Part shown: piece after piece, positions 25,938-34,416 of the stretch | Layout: each line of letters begins with the position of its first letter | How positions within the stretch are numbered: the stretch's first letter is position 1 | Source: Streptomyces sp. SCSIO 75703 | GTDB taxonomy: Bacteria; Actinomycetota; Actinomycetes; Streptomycetales; Streptomycetaceae | Reading direction: 5' to 3' | DNA length: 64,000 bases | Assembly (NCBI RefSeq): GCF_036607905.1 | Contig: NZ_CP144555.1 | Span: 5,084,001-5,148,000 of the forward strand | Program-made: the position numbers and the translations under genes | The notes under the pieces: generated by a model | Databases searched by the model: none | Told to the model about the DNA's origin: nothing | What the model saw: only the letters and a program-made list of their open reading frames with translations

Positions 25938-26591
25938 ATGTCCGACAGTTCCGCGCGCGCCCGGCTCGCCGACGCCCGCCTCTACCTGTGCACCGACGCC
26001 CGGACGGCCCAGGGCGACCTGCCCGCGTTCCTGGACGTGGTGCTGGCCGCAGGCGTCGACATCGTGCAGTTGCGCGACAAGGGCATGGAGGCCGCCGAGG
26101 AACTGGAGCACCTGGAGGTCTTCGCCGAGGCGTGCGCGCGGCACGGCAAGCTTCTCGCGGTCAACGACCGGGCCGACGTCGCCCACGCCGCCGGCGCCGA
26201 CGTGCTCCACCTCGGGCAGGGCGACCTCCCGGTGCCGGCCGCCCGCCGGATCCTCGGCGACGGCGTGCTCGTCGGCCGCTCCACGCACTCGGCCGCCGAG
26301 GCCGAGGCCGCCGCCGTCCAGGAGGGCGTGGACTACTTCTGCACCGGCCCGTGCTGGCCGACCCCCACCAAACCCGGCCGCCCAGCCCCCGGACTGGACC
26401 TCGTGCGCCACACCGCCGCCCTCGGCACCGGCCGCCCCTGGTTCGCCATCGGCGGCATCGACCTCACGACCCTCGACCAGGTGCTGGAGGCGGGCGCCCG
26501 GCGGGCCGTCGTCGTCCGGGCGATCACCGAGGCGGACGATCCGGGCGCCGCGGCGGCCGAGTTCGCCCACCGGCTCCGCGAGGCCCCCTGA
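25938..26591 (+). CDS. thiE: thiamine phosphate synthase
   Basis: Joins the pyrimidine and thiazole phosphates to give thiamine phosphate. The 217-residue TIM barrel has DIVQLRDKG, AVNDRADVA, the phosphate-binding CTGPCWPTPTKPGR and FAIGGID, all in family order. The stretch ahead of the ATG is very GC-rich and, unlike the thiO operon, shows no TPP aptamer, so thiE does not seem riboswitch-controlled. GGGGGG lies 7 nt upstream of the ATG. It completes the thiazole-side thiamine genes in this interval. Confidence 0.95.
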   Translation: MSDSSARARLADARLYLCTDARTAQGDLPAFLDVVLAAGVDIVQLRDKGMEAAEELEHLEVFAEACARHGKLLAVNDRADVAHAAGADVLHLGQGDLPVPAARRILGDGVLVGRSTHSAAEAEAAAVQEGVDYFCTGPCWPTPTKPGRPAPGLDLVRHTAALGTGRPWFAIGGIDLTTLDQVLEAGARRAVVVRAITEADDPGAAAAEFAHRLREAP

Positions 26592-26720
26592 GCCACGCCC
26601 TCCTCCGGGCCCGGCGCGCCCGGGTCCGGGGTCTCCGGGAGGCCGCCGGGCCCCCGGGGGCGGCGAAGTGTCCACAAGGTGGACGACAAATCGACAATGC
26701 GGGCAAAATCCCCGGTCCGG

Positions 26721-26749
26721 TTGGGGGACCGCCGTCCCGTGGCTAACCT
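26721..26749 (+). promoter_or_regulatory. metF promoter
   Basis: TTGGGG (26721-26726), 17-bp spacer, TAACCT (26744-26749). The ATG begins 6 nt later with no room for a ribosome site, so the metF mRNA is probably leaderless. Confidence 0.6.
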
Positions 26750-26755
26750 GCCCGT

Positions 26756-27679
26756 ATGGCCCTCGGAACCGCATCGACCAGGACGGATCGCGCCCGCACC
26801 GTGCGCGAGATCCTGGCCGCCGGCAAGACCACGTACTCGTTCGAGTTCTCCGCGCCGAAGACCCCCAAGGGCGAGAAGAACCTGTGGAGCGCGCTGCGCA
26901 GAGTCGAGGCGGTGGCACCGGACTTCGTCTCCGTCACCTACGGCGCGGGCGGTTCCACCCGCGCGGGCACCGTCAAGGAGACCGAGCAGATCGTCTCCGA
27001 CACCACCCTGACCCCGGTCGCCCACCTGACCGCGGTCGACCACTCCGTCGCCGAACTGCGCAACATCATCGGGCAGTACGCCGACGCCGGCATCCGCAAC
27101 ATGCTCGCCGTGCGCGGCGACCCGCCGGGCGACCCGATGGGCGACTGGGTGGCGCACCCCCAGGGGCTGACGTACGCCGCCGACCTGGTCCGGCTCATCA
27201 AGGAGTCGGGCGACTTCTGCGTCGGCGTGGCCGCCTTCCCGGAGACGCACCCGCGCTCGCCCGACTGGGAGAGCGACGTCCGGCACTTCGTCGACAAGTG
27301 CCGCGCCGGCGCCGACTACGCCATCACACAGATGTTCTTCCGTCCCGAGTCGTACCTGCGGCTGCGCGACCGGGTCGAGGCGGCGGGCTGCGACACGCCG
27401 GTCATTCCGGAGATCATGCCGGTGACCAGTGTGAAGATGCTGGAGAGGTTGCCCAGGCTCAGCAACGCGTCCTTCCCGCAGGAGCTGAAAGAGCGCATCC
27501 TCGCGTCACGCGACGATCCGGCGGCGGTACGCTCCATTGGCATCGCGTTCGCCACGGAGTTCTGCGCGCGGCTGCTGGCCGAGGGTGTTCCCGGACTGCA
27601 CTTCATCACGCTCAACAACTCCACGGCTACGCTGGAAATCTACGAGAACCTGGGCCTGAACCGTCCACCACGGGCCTAG
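26756..27679 (+). CDS. metF: 5,10-methylenetetrahydrofolate reductase
   Basis: Reduces methylene-THF to 5-methyl-THF for methionine synthesis. The 307-residue FAD-dependent TIM barrel starts with the active-site stretch SFEFSAPKT (Glu equivalent to the family's catalytic Glu), and includes VTYGAGGST, the folate/FAD segment NMLAVRGDPPGD and the later VAAFPETHPRS and ITQMFF. Length is typical for bacterial MetF. No SAM riboswitch is visible upstream. The M. tuberculosis homologue Rv2172c lies near Rv2175c too. Confidence 0.94.
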   Translation: MALGTASTRTDRARTVREILAAGKTTYSFEFSAPKTPKGEKNLWSALRRVEAVAPDFVSVTYGAGGSTRAGTVKETEQIVSDTTLTPVAHLTAVDHSVAELRNIIGQYADAGIRNMLAVRGDPPGDPMGDWVAHPQGLTYAADLVRLIKESGDFCVGVAAFPETHPRSPDWESDVRHFVDKCRAGADYAITQMFFRPESYLRLRDRVEAAGCDTPVIPEIMPVTSVKMLERLPRLSNASFPQELKERILASRDDPAAVRSIGIAFATEFCARLLAEGVPGLHFITLNNSTATLEIYENLGLNRPPRA

Positions 27680-27735
27680 ACCGGCCGCACGCCTGTACGA
27701 CACACTGCGAAGCGGCCACTGGGAGAGGGGCGTAC

Positions 27736-28743
27736 ATGGGCTGGACGGTCCTCTACATCGCGTTCGGCGTCGTCGCGCTGTGGCTGCTCGGCGAAGTGCT
27801 GTTGCAGTACAAGGCGCGGCTGCGCTGGCGGCTGCTCGCCTTCGGCGGCTTCGCCGGCGTCGTCCTCGGCGTGCTGATCCCGTCGGTCATCGTGATCGGT
27901 CTGGGCGCCGCCGCGTTCGCGGTCGGCCAGACCTACGTCACGCTGTCCTTCCGCCGCGGCTTCGCCTCCGGCTGGGCGGTCTCCTCGGGGGGGCTGGCCG
28001 CGGTCAAGCGCGGCCGGCCCGAACGGGGCCGCCAGGAGCCGACGCTGGAGGTCTCCGGCCTCGAAGCCCCCGGTGACGACGGGTACGGCGGCGACGGCGG
28101 GGACGGTCACGAGGCCGCCTACCGCCGCGACGACGCCTACGGCGACCCCGCCGGGGCCCGCGACCAGGACGCCTACGGTCACGACGACGACCACGACGAC
28201 GTGTTCACCCCGAACCGCCCCGGCGCCCCCGCCGACGCGGAGACCACCGCCGTCCACGCACCGCAGCCGCTGCCCGACGACACCGGCTCCTACGGGGTCT
28301 ACCGCGACTCCGCCGGGTACGGCCAGGACCAGCAGGCCCCGGCCGCCGCCCAGGGCGCCGACCAGTCCTACGCCTACGACTACTCCGGCTACCCCCAGCA
28401 GGACTACGGCTACGACCCCGGCCGGCAGCAGTACGCCGCGTACTCCGACCCGTACATCGGCACCCACACCTACGGCGGGACGCCCTCGTACGACACCGGC
28501 GGCTACGACACCACCGGCGGCCAGTACGGGCAACAGCAGCAGGGCTACCCGCACGACCCGTACGCGGCCGGCGGCCACGGCGGCGAGACCCCGGCCGGCG
28601 GCGTGTGGGTCCCGCAGCAGCGCAGCACCGACGAGCCCTACGGCGGCGACCTCCCGCCGGAGCAGCAGGCGTACCCCTACCAGGGCGACGGCCAGGCGCG
28701 GAACGGCCCGCAGGGCTACGACGAGCAGCAGTACCGCTTCTGA
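27736..28743 (+). CDS. membrane protein with Tyr/Gln-rich disordered tail
   Basis: A 335-residue protein of unknown function. Residues 1-85 hold two to three membrane helices (residues 3-23, about 33-50 and 52-70). From about 100 to the end it is a low-complexity domain rich in Tyr, Gln, Gly, Asp and Pro, with repeated YG, YD and YPQQ-type motifs, resembling prion-like or phase-separating sequences. Early part of the tail is Asp/His-rich (HDDDHDD). A GAGAGGGG site precedes the ATG. It sits 56 bp after metF and ends 27 bp from a convergent gene. Streptomyces conserved, but I know no assigned role. Confidence 0.8.
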   Translation: MGWTVLYIAFGVVALWLLGEVLLQYKARLRWRLLAFGGFAGVVLGVLIPSVIVIGLGAAAFAVGQTYVTLSFRRGFASGWAVSSGGLAAVKRGRPERGRQEPTLEVSGLEAPGDDGYGGDGGDGHEAAYRRDDAYGDPAGARDQDAYGHDDDHDDVFTPNRPGAPADAETTAVHAPQPLPDDTGSYGVYRDSAGYGQDQQAPAAAQGADQSYAYDYSGYPQQDYGYDPGRQQYAAYSDPYIGTHTYGGTPSYDTGGYDTTGGQYGQQQQGYPHDPYAAGGHGGETPAGGVWVPQQRSTDEPYGGDLPPEQQAYPYQGDGQARNGPQGYDEQQYRF

Positions 28744-28770
28744 CCGCCCGGGGCCGGCCGGCCCGCCCGC

Positions 28771-30261
28771 TCACTGCGAGCCGCGGAAGTCCGGCCCCTC
28801 CACGACCAGGCCGGCGACCAGCGCGCCCGACATGCCCGCGTGCGGCAGCCCGCCGCCCGGGTGCGACCAGCCGCCGACCGTGAACAGGCCCCGCGTGCGC
28901 GTGCCGTTGGCCGGGTGCAGCAGCCGCCCGGCGGACGCGGCCAGCGCGGGCGCCGGGACCGCCCCGCCCGCCGCGCCGGTCGCCGCCGCGACGTCGGCCG
29001 GGGCGCGCACCTCGTGCCACAGCAGCCGGTCCCGCAGCCCGGGCACCGCCCGCTCCGCCACGTCGAGCAGGGACCCGGCGTGCCCGCCCGCGTCCGTGCC
29101 GGCCGGCACCACCGCGCTCAGCGTGACCGCCTCGAACCCCGGGCCGGGCACCAGCTCCGGGTCGTCCGGGCGCAGCACCGTCACCGTCGGCGCCGCGCAC
29201 GGCCCGTGCCCGCCGCCGAACAGGGCGTCCAGTTCGGCCGCGCGGTCCGGGGCGTGCACCACCGTGCGGTGCGCGGTGCCCTCGGGCCGGTCGCCGCGCA
29301 GCGCCAGGTGGACCGTGAGCCGGCTCGGCGTCCCGGACCGGGCCGGGACCTCGTCCCCGCCGCGCCGGACCGCCTCGCCGGCGATCGACTCCAGCACGCC
29401 GGGCGGCACCCCGGCGATCACGAGGTCGGCCTCGGCGACGGTGCCGTCCGCCGTCTCGATCCCCGTCACCCTGCCGTCGTCCGTCAGCACCCGGGTGACC
29501 TCGCGGCCGAAGCGGAACTCCACCCGGCGGGCCAGGCAGCGTTCGTGGACGGCGCGGGCCAGCTCGCGCAGTCCGCCGCGCACGTACCAGAGGCCGAAGG
29601 CGTACTCCATGTACGCGAGGACGGCCGCGTTGGCCGGGGCGGTGCGGGGGTCCAGCCCGTGGGCGAGGGCGTGGCCCTCCAGCAGCGCGGCGAGCCGGTC
29701 GTCGCGCAGTTCCCAGGCGCCGACCTCGGCGAGGGTGGTGGCCCGGCGGGTGCGCAGCAGCCGCTTGTGGGGGACCGCCGGGTAGGGCTCGCGCTCGGCC
29801 AGCACCCGCCAGTTCGGCCACAGCGGCTCCTCCAGCAGCGGGCGCCGGGTGCGGTCCCACGCCTCCCGGGCCCGCACCAGCAGGTCCCCCCAGCGCTGTC
29901 CGGCGGGGGCGCCGAGCGCCTCGTCCAGCGCGTCGACCACACCGGCACGCGAGGCGTTGGGGAGGACGGCCCGGGTGCCGTCGGCGAAGAGGTGCGCGGA
30001 CGACGGGTCGACCTGGACCAGCCCGACCCGGTCCTCCAGGGGCTCCTTGCCGGTCTTGACGAACAGATCGCGCCAGACCGCGGGCAGCGGCAGCAGGCCC
30101 GGCCCGGTGTCGAAGGCGAACCCGTCGCGTTCGAGGCGGCCCACCGCACCGCCGTAGGTCCCGTTCCGCTCGTACACCGCCACCCGGTGGCCCGCGACGG
30201 CCAGCCGGGCGGCGGCCGCCATCGCGCCCATCCCGGCGCCGATCACCGCAATCCGTGCCAT
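28771..30261 (-). CDS. phytoene-desaturase-like FAD oxidoreductase
   Basis: A 496-residue flavoprotein of the CrtI/phytoene dehydrogenase superfamily. It opens with the FAD motif AVIGAGMGAMAAAARLA and YERNGTYGG, has FAFDTGPG and the C-terminal FAD-sealing segment FTVGGWSHPGGGLPHAGMSG. No carotenoid synthase genes are adjacent, so the substrate may be another polyene or lipid. The ATG is 7 nt after a TAAAGT -10, suggesting a leaderless mRNA. A perfect MacR-type palindrome lies about 74 bp upstream, so MacRS may control this gene. Confidence 0.88.
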   Translation of the reverse strand: MARIAVIGAGMGAMAAAARLAVAGHRVAVYERNGTYGGAVGRLERDGFAFDTGPGLLPLPAVWRDLFVKTGKEPLEDRVGLVQVDPSSAHLFADGTRAVLPNASRAGVVDALDEALGAPAGQRWGDLLVRAREAWDRTRRPLLEEPLWPNWRVLAEREPYPAVPHKRLLRTRRATTLAEVGAWELRDDRLAALLEGHALAHGLDPRTAPANAAVLAYMEYAFGLWYVRGGLRELARAVHERCLARRVEFRFGREVTRVLTDDGRVTGIETADGTVAEADLVIAGVPPGVLESIAGEAVRRGGDEVPARSGTPSRLTVHLALRGDRPEGTAHRTVVHAPDRAAELDALFGGGHGPCAAPTVTVLRPDDPELVPGPGFEAVTLSAVVPAGTDAGGHAGSLLDVAERAVPGLRDRLLWHEVRAPADVAAATGAAGGAVPAPALAASAGRLLHPANGTRTRGLFTVGGWSHPGGGLPHAGMSGALVAGLVVEGPDFRGSQ

Positions 30262-30334
30262 GACCGGGACTTTATCCGCCGCCCCGGCCACGCCCGGTCC
30301 GGGGGCGAGGGTCCTGAGCGGCACCGCGCACGCC

Positions 30335-30350
30335 TGAGTACGCGTACTCA
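30335..30350. promoter_or_regulatory. MacR-type operator (perfect 16-bp palindrome)
   Basis: TGAGTACGCGTACTCA, a perfect palindrome. It equals the 7-bp inverted repeat TGAGTAC-nn-GTACTCA reported as the MacR-binding site in S. coelicolor. It is centred about 82 bp before the predicted transcription start of the flavoprotein gene, a typical activator distance. macS/macR themselves lie 19-20 kb away in this window. Confidence 0.75.
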
Positions 30351-30559
30351 GCCGCGGAGATGAGTAGCCGCGCGGATGGGCCGCGACCTGCGGGAACGAG
30401 AGGGTGGAGACACGGAGAGGGGGCCGGGTCCCGGCACCGGCGGCACGGGGCGCCGGAACGGGACCGGGCCCGCGATCCGCTCCTTCCGCCGGTCGCGGCC
30501 GGCGGGAGCGAGGCACGGGGGAACCCGGGGGACGACCGACACGGGGGTTCCGACGGGGG

Positions 30560-30646
30560 AACGTACGGGGGACGTACGGGGACGTACGGCGGGCGCGCAC
30601 CGGACGTGCGTGACCGCGTGACGTACGTGACGTACGTGGCGTACGG
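30560..30646. repeat. ACGTACG repeat cluster
   Basis: Five copies of ACGTACG at 30561, 30572, 30582, 30621 and 30630, with degenerate copies between and after, in tandem 9-11 bp spacing. The core is palindromic (CGTACG). Function unknown. Confidence 0.55.
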
Positions 30647-30746
30647 AAGGGAAGGCGCCGGTGCGGTGGCGGCCCGCGGGGGACGCGGCCACCACCGCAC
30701 CGGCGCCCGACCGTGCCCGCGACGGGCACGGGCCGGCACGGACCGC

Positions 30747-31391
30747 TCAGCGGCAGCCGCTCACCCGGCCCTGGAGCAGCCGGGAGAGCGCGGCGTGCAC
30801 ATCGTCCAGGGAGCGTTCCGGCTGGAACGACTTCCAGTCCAGCGCCGCCACCAGCACCATGCCGACCAGCGCGGCGGCGGTGAGCTGGACGTCGATCTCC
30901 TCGCTGAACTCCCCGGTCGCCACGCCCTCGCGCAGCACCCCCTCCACCACCGCGACCGCCTCCTGCCGCACCACCAGCAGCGTGTCCTGCCAGGCCCGGT
31001 TGGTGCGCCACAGCTCGGCCACGTAGAGCTGGGTGAAGGCCGGATAGCGGTCGATGAAGACCAGCCCCGCCCGGACCATCGCGTCCAGGGCGTCCACCCG
31101 GCCGCGGCCCTCCCGCTCGCTGCGCTCCGCCGCCTCCCGCAGCGAGGCGGTGAGCAGCCCGACCCCGTGCCGCAGCAACTCCTCGAACAGGACGGACTTG
31201 CTGGCGAAGTTGTAGTAGACCGTGCCCTTCGCCACCCCCGCCCGCTCGGCGATCTCGTCCACGGTCGTGGCGGAGAAGCCCTGCTCGGCGATGAGGGTCA
31301 CGGCCGCCTCGTAGAGCCGCTGCCGGGTCGCCTCACGTCGGCTGCCCCCCTGCGGGGCGGCGTTGCTGCTGTCCATGGCCATGATTGTCAC
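30747..31391 (-). CDS. TetR-family regulator
   Basis: A 214-residue repressor. The N-terminal helix-turn-helix spans about residues 18-65 (RLYEAAVTLIAEQGF..TTVDEIAERAGVAKGTVYYNF); the rest is a helical ligand-binding domain with a C-terminal Cys near the end. It is the last gene of an operon after the degenerate ABC ATPase and YhgE protein (31 bp gap), and a TetR-like palindrome lies in front of that operon, so it probably represses its own operon and responds to a small molecule handled by the membrane protein. GTG 31391 is chosen for GGGAGGAAGGG 3 nt upstream; ATG 31382 or 31376 are alternatives. Confidence 0.9.
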   Translation of the reverse strand: MTIMAMDSSNAAPQGGSRREATRQRLYEAAVTLIAEQGFSATTVDEIAERAGVAKGTVYYNFASKSVLFEELLRHGVGLLTASLREAAERSEREGRGRVDALDAMVRAGLVFIDRYPAFTQLYVAELWRTNRAWQDTLLVVRQEAVAVVEGVLREGVATGEFSEEIDVQLTAAALVGMVLVAALDWKSFQPERSLDDVHAALSRLLQGRVSGCR

Positions 31392-31422
31392 AGGCCCTTC
31401 CTCCCGATGGTCACCGCAGGGC

Positions 31423-33501
31423 TCACAGGCTCAGCTCCGGGTGCAGCCGGGACGGCGTCCACACCTGGCTGCGACGGGCCGAGAGCGCGGTCAGCGCCAG
31501 GGCGGCCACCGTGTAGAGCGAGAGCACCCCGCACGCCTGCCACACCGGTTCCAGCCCGCCGCCGGTGATGAGCCGGCGCAGCGCCTCGACCACGTGGGTC
31601 ATCGGCAGGAAGGGGTGGACCGCGTTGAAGAAGCCCGGACTGGTCTGTACGGGGTAGGTGCCGCCCGCGGAGGTGAGCTGGAGCATGAGCAGTGCGAGCA
31701 CGAGGATGCGGCCCGCCGCGCCGAAGCGCGCGTTCAGCCACTGCACGATCGCCGCGAAGCACGCCGTCACGAGGAAGAGGAAGCCGACCGTGCCGGCCGC
31801 CCGGACCATCTCCAGGCCCAGCCCCCAGTGCAGCACCGCGATCAGCGCCCCCGTCTGGAGCACCCCCAGCGCCGCCACCGGCAGCCACCCCGCCAGCGCG
31901 ATCCGCCAGGCCGAGCCGCCCGCGGCCAGCGCCCGCCGGTTCATCGGCGGGATCAGCATGTACGCCACCATCGCGCCCACCCACAGCGACAGCGGGATGA
32001 AGTACGGGGCGAAACCGGTGCCGTAGTTCGGCGCCTCGTGCAGCGACTCGGAGACCAGCCGGACCGGGTCGGCCATCACCTCGGTGCGCCGGTCGCGCTC
32101 GCCCTCGTCGTAGTCGGGGATGCGGTCGGCGCCCTCGTGGAGCCCGCCGGCCAGCTTCTCGGAACCGTCGGCCAGCTTGAAGAGCCCGCCGTTCAGGTCC
32201 ACGGCGCCGGTCCGCAGGGCGCCGACGCCCTCGTCCAGCTCCTTCGCGCCGGTCCGGGCGGCACCGACCCCCTCGTGCAGCGCCTTGGCGCCGGAGGCGA
32301 CCTTGCCGGCCCCGGTGTTCAGCTCGTTCACCCGGGTGACGGCGTCCTTGAGGTCCTTCGAGAGGTGCGGCGCCTTCTCGGCGAGGTCCCGGGCCGCCTC
32401 CTGGAGGCCGGCCAGGTGGGTGTCGAGCTTCTTCAGCTCGGCCCGGTGACCGGCGACCAGGGCGGACATCTCCTCGGCGACGTCCGCCGCGCCCGAGGCC
32501 GCGTCACGGGCCTTCTCCAGGTCGGCGCAGGCCGGGTCCGCCTCCTCGGCCTCCTCGCAGCGGACGCGGTGGACCTCCGTCAGGGAGTCGGCGCGCGCGC
32601 GGGCGTCCTTCGCCGCGGCCGGGGCCCGCTCCACCAGGGCGTCCAGGTTCTCCCGCAGCGCCCCCGAGGAGTCGGCGACGAAGCGGGCGGTGTCGCCGAC
32701 GGCCTTCTCGTCCAGCAGCGGACTCACCTTGCCGGCCAGCCCCCCGACCGCTTCGGCCAGCTTCCGGGTGCCGTCCGCGACCTCCTTGGAGCCCTTCGCC
32801 AGATCGCCGGAGCCCGTGTCCAGCTTCTTCAGCGCCTTGCCGAGCCTGCCACTGCCGTCCTCGGCGTCCTTCAGCCCCGAGGCCAGGTCGCCCGAGCCCT
32901 TCTCGGCCTCGCCGATACCGCCCTGGAGGGTGTCCGCCCCCTCGGCCGCCTTCACCGTCTCGCCGTGGATGTCGGAGAACGAGATGAAGATGCGGTCCAG
33001 GAACGCCCGCGACGCCTTGCCGGACGCCGCCTGGCGCACCTCGGAGAAGACCGACCGGGAGATCTGGCCGACGATGTAGTTGTTCGCGTCGTTGGTGCGC
33101 ACCCGCAGCGCCCCGGCCTCGGGCGCGTCGCCCGCGCCGGAGGCGACCTTGGCGCTCAGGTCGGCGGGCAGCGTGAGCGACAGGTAGTAGGTGCCGTCCT
33201 CCACGCCCTCACGGGCCTCGGCGGCGCTCACCCGGTGCCACGCGAACGTCTCGCTCTCGAGCAGCCCCTCGGCGATGTCGTCGCCCGCGGTGATCCGCTC
33301 GTCGCCGGCGCCCGCGCCCCGGTCCTCGTTGACCAGCGCCACGGGGATGCGGTCCAGGCGGCCGTACGGGTCCCAGAAGGACCACAGGTACAGGGCGCCG
33401 TAGAGCAGCGGCAGCAACAGCAGCGCCACCAGCGCGGCCCGTGGCAGCCGCCCGCGCCCGAAGCGCCTCAGCTCAATCGCGGCCAGCTTCGGCGAGCGCA
33501 T
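31423..33501 (-). CDS. YhgE/Pip-family membrane protein
   Basis: A 692-residue ABC-2-type permease relative. One membrane helix near residues 20-40, a long extracytoplasmic coiled-coil domain (about 45-490) dominated by regularly spaced repeats ending in LA-x-G-x-x-L/G-x-G, then five or six C-terminal helices. This is the layout of YhgE/Pip (phage infection protein) and of MmpL-like efflux helpers. Its start lies inside the ABC-type gene (29-bp overlap), so both are co-translated and probably act together in export across the membrane, but the cargo is unknown. Confidence 0.88.
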   Translation of the reverse strand: MRSPKLAAIELRRFGRGRLPRAALVALLLLPLLYGALYLWSFWDPYGRLDRIPVALVNEDRGAGAGDERITAGDDIAEGLLESETFAWHRVSAAEAREGVEDGTYYLSLTLPADLSAKVASGAGDAPEAGALRVRTNDANNYIVGQISRSVFSEVRQAASGKASRAFLDRIFISFSDIHGETVKAAEGADTLQGGIGEAEKGSGDLASGLKDAEDGSGRLGKALKKLDTGSGDLAKGSKEVADGTRKLAEAVGGLAGKVSPLLDEKAVGDTARFVADSSGALRENLDALVERAPAAAKDARARADSLTEVHRVRCEEAEEADPACADLEKARDAASGAADVAEEMSALVAGHRAELKKLDTHLAGLQEAARDLAEKAPHLSKDLKDAVTRVNELNTGAGKVASGAKALHEGVGAARTGAKELDEGVGALRTGAVDLNGGLFKLADGSEKLAGGLHEGADRIPDYDEGERDRRTEVMADPVRLVSESLHEAPNYGTGFAPYFIPLSLWVGAMVAYMLIPPMNRRALAAGGSAWRIALAGWLPVAALGVLQTGALIAVLHWGLGLEMVRAAGTVGFLFLVTACFAAIVQWLNARFGAAGRILVLALLMLQLTSAGGTYPVQTSPGFFNAVHPFLPMTHVVEALRRLITGGGLEPVWQACGVLSLYTVAALALTALSARRSQVWTPSRLHPELSL

Positions 33502-34312
33502 CGGCCGTCTCCTTGTCGTGGTCGTCGTGGGCGTCGTGGTCGTCGTGGGCGTCGTCGTGGTCGTGGTCGTTCGGGTGGTCGTTCTCGTGGGGGGAGCGGC
33601 CGGCGGGTTCGTGCCGGGTGGACACGGTCACCGCGTCCTCGGGCGCCTCCGCGCAGACGGCCACGACCGTCGTGCCGGACGCCGCCAGCGACCGCAGCAG
33701 GGCCCAGACCTCCTCCCGCTCGGCCGCCGACAGCTTCAGGTCCGTGTCGTCCACGCCGAGCAGCCGCGGCCGGCCGATCAGGGCCAGGGCGACGGAGAGC
33801 CTGAGCGCCTCGACCCGCTCCAGGTCCCGTACGGCCGTACGCGGACCCTTGGGCAGCGCCGCGAGCTCCAGCCCGGCGGCGGCCAGCGCCGCGTCGGTCC
33901 GCCGCCGGGCCCCGGCGGCGGACCGCGACCGCGGACGCAGCAACGCCCGTACGGAATCGCCGAACCGGCGCTGCAGCAGCTCCCGTTCGCGCAGGTGTTC
34001 GGCGACGGTCAGCGCGGGGTCGAGGTCGGTGACCCCCGGGACGTGGGCGAGGGCGCTGACCCGGCGCAGGGCGGCCATCCGCCGGGGCAGCGTCCGGCCG
34101 CCCACGGTCGCCGTGCCCTCGGTCGGCCGCATCCGCCCCGTGAGCGTCAGCAGCAGGCAGGTGCGCCCGGAGCCCGACGGCCCCGCCAGCGCGATCAGCG
34201 CACCGGGCCCGGCGTCGATTCCGACGTCCCGGAACACCCAGCCCCGCGGCCCCCGCAGCCCCAGCCCGCGCGCCGCCACCGCGAGCCCGGACGCCTCCTC
34301 GTCCACCACCAC
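33473..34312 (-). CDS. degenerate ABC-type ATPase with His/Asp-rich tail
   Basis: A 279-residue protein with an ABC fold that has lost catalytic residues. The P-loop is GPSGSGRT with Arg50 for the essential Lys; the region of the LSGGQ signature reads RDLERVEALRLS; the Walker B end is VDDTD, with no catalytic Glu; the switch His is absent (VVAVCAE). The last ~40 residues are His/Asp/Asn-rich and could bind metal. It probably does not hydrolyse ATP as a normal ABC protein, and might be a structural or sensing partner of the YhgE protein. GTG start at 34312; first gene of the operon. Confidence 0.8.
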   Translation of the reverse strand: MVVDEEASGLAVAARGLGLRGPRGWVFRDVGIDAGPGALIALAGPSGSGRTCLLLTLTGRMRPTEGTATVGGRTLPRRMAALRRVSALAHVPGVTDLDPALTVAEHLRERELLQRRFGDSVRALLRPRSRSAAGARRRTDAALAAAGLELAALPKGPRTAVRDLERVEALRLSVALALIGRPRLLGVDDTDLKLSAAEREEVWALLRSLAASGTTVVAVCAEAPEDAVTVSTRHEPAGRSPHENDHPNDHDHDDAHDDHDAHDDHDKETADALAEAGRD

Positions 34313-34350
34313 GAGCGCAACCCCTCCGCCCCACCCGGGAGCCTTTTTGA

Positions 34351-34364
34351 ACTGACTGGTCAGT
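34351..34364. promoter_or_regulatory. TetR-type operator
   Basis: ACTGAC-TG-GTCAGT, a perfect 6+6 inverted repeat flanked by TTTTTGA and GCAAAAA, so the symmetry nearly extends to both sides. It is about 40 bp before the ABC/YhgE/TetR operon and 50-60 bp from the opposite HEPN promoter. The best candidate binding site for the operon's own TetR regulator. Confidence 0.7.
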
Positions 34365-34416
34365 GCAAAAACTAGCCCGAACGGTCGAGCGAGGCAAAGG
34401 CGCAGGTCAGAGCGGA

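Larger units (their letters stand above)
30262..30746. other. 485-bp non-coding region
   Basis: Between the start of the flavoprotein gene and the end of the TetR gene. It holds the MacR-type palindrome (30335-30350) and five ACGTACG copies (30560-30646). Reading frames in this stretch are short and lack start signals; I see no gene. TetR transcription from the right should end in here. Confidence 0.6.
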
